Below are positions 62,974 to 64,000 of a stretch of DNA of 64,000 bases, piece after piece. Position numbers and translations under genes: made by a program. Below the pieces are notes generated by a model. It saw only the letters and a list, made by a program, of their open reading frames with translations, was not told the origin of the DNA and searched no databases. The stretch comes from Phycisphaeraceae bacterium D3-23 (GTDB lineage: Bacteria > Planctomycetota > Phycisphaerae > Phycisphaerales > Phycisphaeraceae). The DNA is taken from the NCBI GenBank assembly GCA_039555135.1, contig CP114179.1, positions 3,224,001-3,288,000 on the forward strand, written 5' to 3'. Every line of letters begins with the position of its first letter. The first letter of the stretch is position 1.

Positions 62974-64000
62974 GTGATGCCAAGGGACACCACATCGCCG
63001 GCGTGTGGGTGCGGGGCGAAGGCGAGGTCTTCGCCGCCACCAACCCCGCGACGGGCGAGGCGTATTGGCGCGGCCCAGCCGCGACCGAGGGGGAGGTCGA
63101 TCGCGCGGTGAAGGCGGCGCGCGGCGCGCTGCCGGGGTGGTCCATGCTCGCGTTTGCCGACCGCGTCGCGGTGCTGGGACGCTACCGGGACGTGTTGGAA
63201 AAACGCAAAGACGCGATCGCCCGCATCATCAGCGACGAGACGGGCAAGCCGCTGTGGGAGGCGGCGACCGAGGCCGGGGCGATGGTGGGCAAGGTTGGGC
63301 TGACGCTGGCCGCGTTCGAGCAGCGGCAGGGCGCACAGTCGTTCGCGATGGGCGACGCGACGGGCGCGCTGCGCTACAAGCCACACGGCGTGTTGGCGGT
63401 GTTTGGCCCGTTCAACCTCCCGGGCCACCTGCCCAACGGACACATCGTCCCCGCGCTGCTCGCGGGCAACACCATCGTCCTCAAACCCAGTGAGCAGACG
63501 CCGGTGATCGGTGAAGTCATGGCCGACGCCTGGCAAGACGCGGGCCTGCCCGACGGCGCACTCAACTTGGTGCAAGGCGCACGCGACACCGGCGTCGCGC
63601 TTGCCAATCACCCGGGGCACGACGGGATCCTCTTCACGGGCAGCTACAACGTCGGCGCGGCGCTGCACCGCACGCTGGTCGATGCGCCGCAGAAGATCCT
63701 CGCGCTCGAGATGGGCGGCAATAACCCGCTGGTCGTCCACCGGACGCCCGACATCGACGCCGCGTGCTACACGATCATCAACTCGGCCTACATCACCGCC
63801 GGCCAGCGGTGCACCGATGCGCGGCGGTTGATCCTGATCGAGGGTGATGAGGCCGACGCGGTCCTCAAACGCCTGGTCGAGATGGTCGGCCTGATCCGTT
63901 TTGGACTGCCCAGCGACACGCCCGAGCCGTACTACGGCCCGCTCATCAACGCCGCGGCCGCCGACGCGCTGCTAAAGGCGCAGGACGACCTTGTCGCGCG
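62970..64000 (+). CDS. astD: Succinylglutamate-semialdehyde dehydrogenase (3' end outside window)
   Basis: The first 343 codons, starting at GTG 62970 with a GTGA overlap, encode an NAD-dependent aldehyde dehydrogenase of the AstD type. FGPFNLPGHLPNGHIVPALL and TIVLKPSEQTP mark the nucleotide-binding half. LALEMGGNNPLVV holds the general-base Glu and ITAGQRCTDARR the catalytic Cys, where many AstD proteins have CTCARR. It oxidises succinylglutamate semialdehyde to succinylglutamate. The frame is open to the last base of the window. Confidence 0.9.
   Translation, partial: MSDAKGHHIAGVWVRGEGEVFAATNPATGEAYWRGPAATEGEVDRAVKAARGALPGWSMLAFADRVAVLGRYRDVLEKRKDAIARIISDETGKPLWEAATEAGAMVGKVGLTLAAFEQRQGAQSFAMGDATGALRYKPHGVLAVFGPFNLPGHLPNGHIVPALLAGNTIVLKPSEQTPVIGEVMADAWQDAGLPDGALNLVQGARDTGVALANHPGHDGILFTGSYNVGAALHRTLVDAPQKILALEMGGNNPLVVHRTPDIDAACYTIINSAYITAGQRCTDARRLILIEGDEADAVLKRLVEMVGLIRFGLPSDTPEPYYGPLINAAAADALLKAQDDLVA

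Overview
The window looks like a chromosomal segment of a planctomycete of the Phycisphaerae type. The evidence is high GC with C/G-ending codons, many secreted proteins with a C-terminal PEP-CTERM sorting signal (VPEP, a hydrophobic helix, then RRRR), type I dockerin-like repeats, LEPR-XLL N-termini, H-x9-DG-type pseudopilins and an ECF sigma/FecR pair. This assignment is from recalled family knowledge, not from a search.

Bases 1-9480 are accessory DNA. They hold the tail of a tyrosine recombinase, three genes coupled to it by 4-base overlaps (ParA-like ATPase plus two unknowns), a small excisionase-like HTH pair on the minus strand, and a three-gene cluster led by a membrane-anchored STAND-type NTPase that resembles an anti-phage system. 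Bases 9446-15830 hold a catabolic locus: KamA (lysine 2,3-aminomutase) divergent from an RpiR regulator, 3-oxoacid CoA-transferase subunits A and B, a thiolase and a beta-amino-acid transaminase. Together these make a plausible beta-lysine degradation route ending in acetyl-CoA.

Bases 15836-22483 begin with two gene remnants and then hold a restriction/GHKL-ATPase island: a truncated C5 methylase, an HNH nuclease, and a minus-strand operon with a GHKL ATPase whose last gene carries an early stop. Bases 22560-22911 contain two arrays of degenerate 21-base repeats rich in palindromes.

Bases 23209-58900 are a secretome region. It holds pseudopilins, PEP-CTERM proteins, a giant beta-helix-like PEP-CTERM protein with a frameshift, two CotH/lamin-tail/dockerin proteins in inverted orientation about 15 kb apart (one with two frameshifts), an ECF sigma factor with its FecR-like partner, a sulfatase/PEP-CTERM fusion, an S9 peptidase, a probable selenoprotein with an in-frame UGA and a hairpin after it, and an FHA-trypsin membrane protein.

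Bases 59178-64000 are an arginine succinyltransferase (AST) type operon: M20 hydrolase, class III aminotransferase, astA, and astD running off the end. No tRNA, rRNA or CRISPR array was seen. The best leads for novelty are the UGA-containing thioredoxin-like protein, the STAND cluster, the KamA/beta-transaminase locus, the palindromic 21-mer arrays, and a leader hairpin shared by two PEP-CTERM genes.
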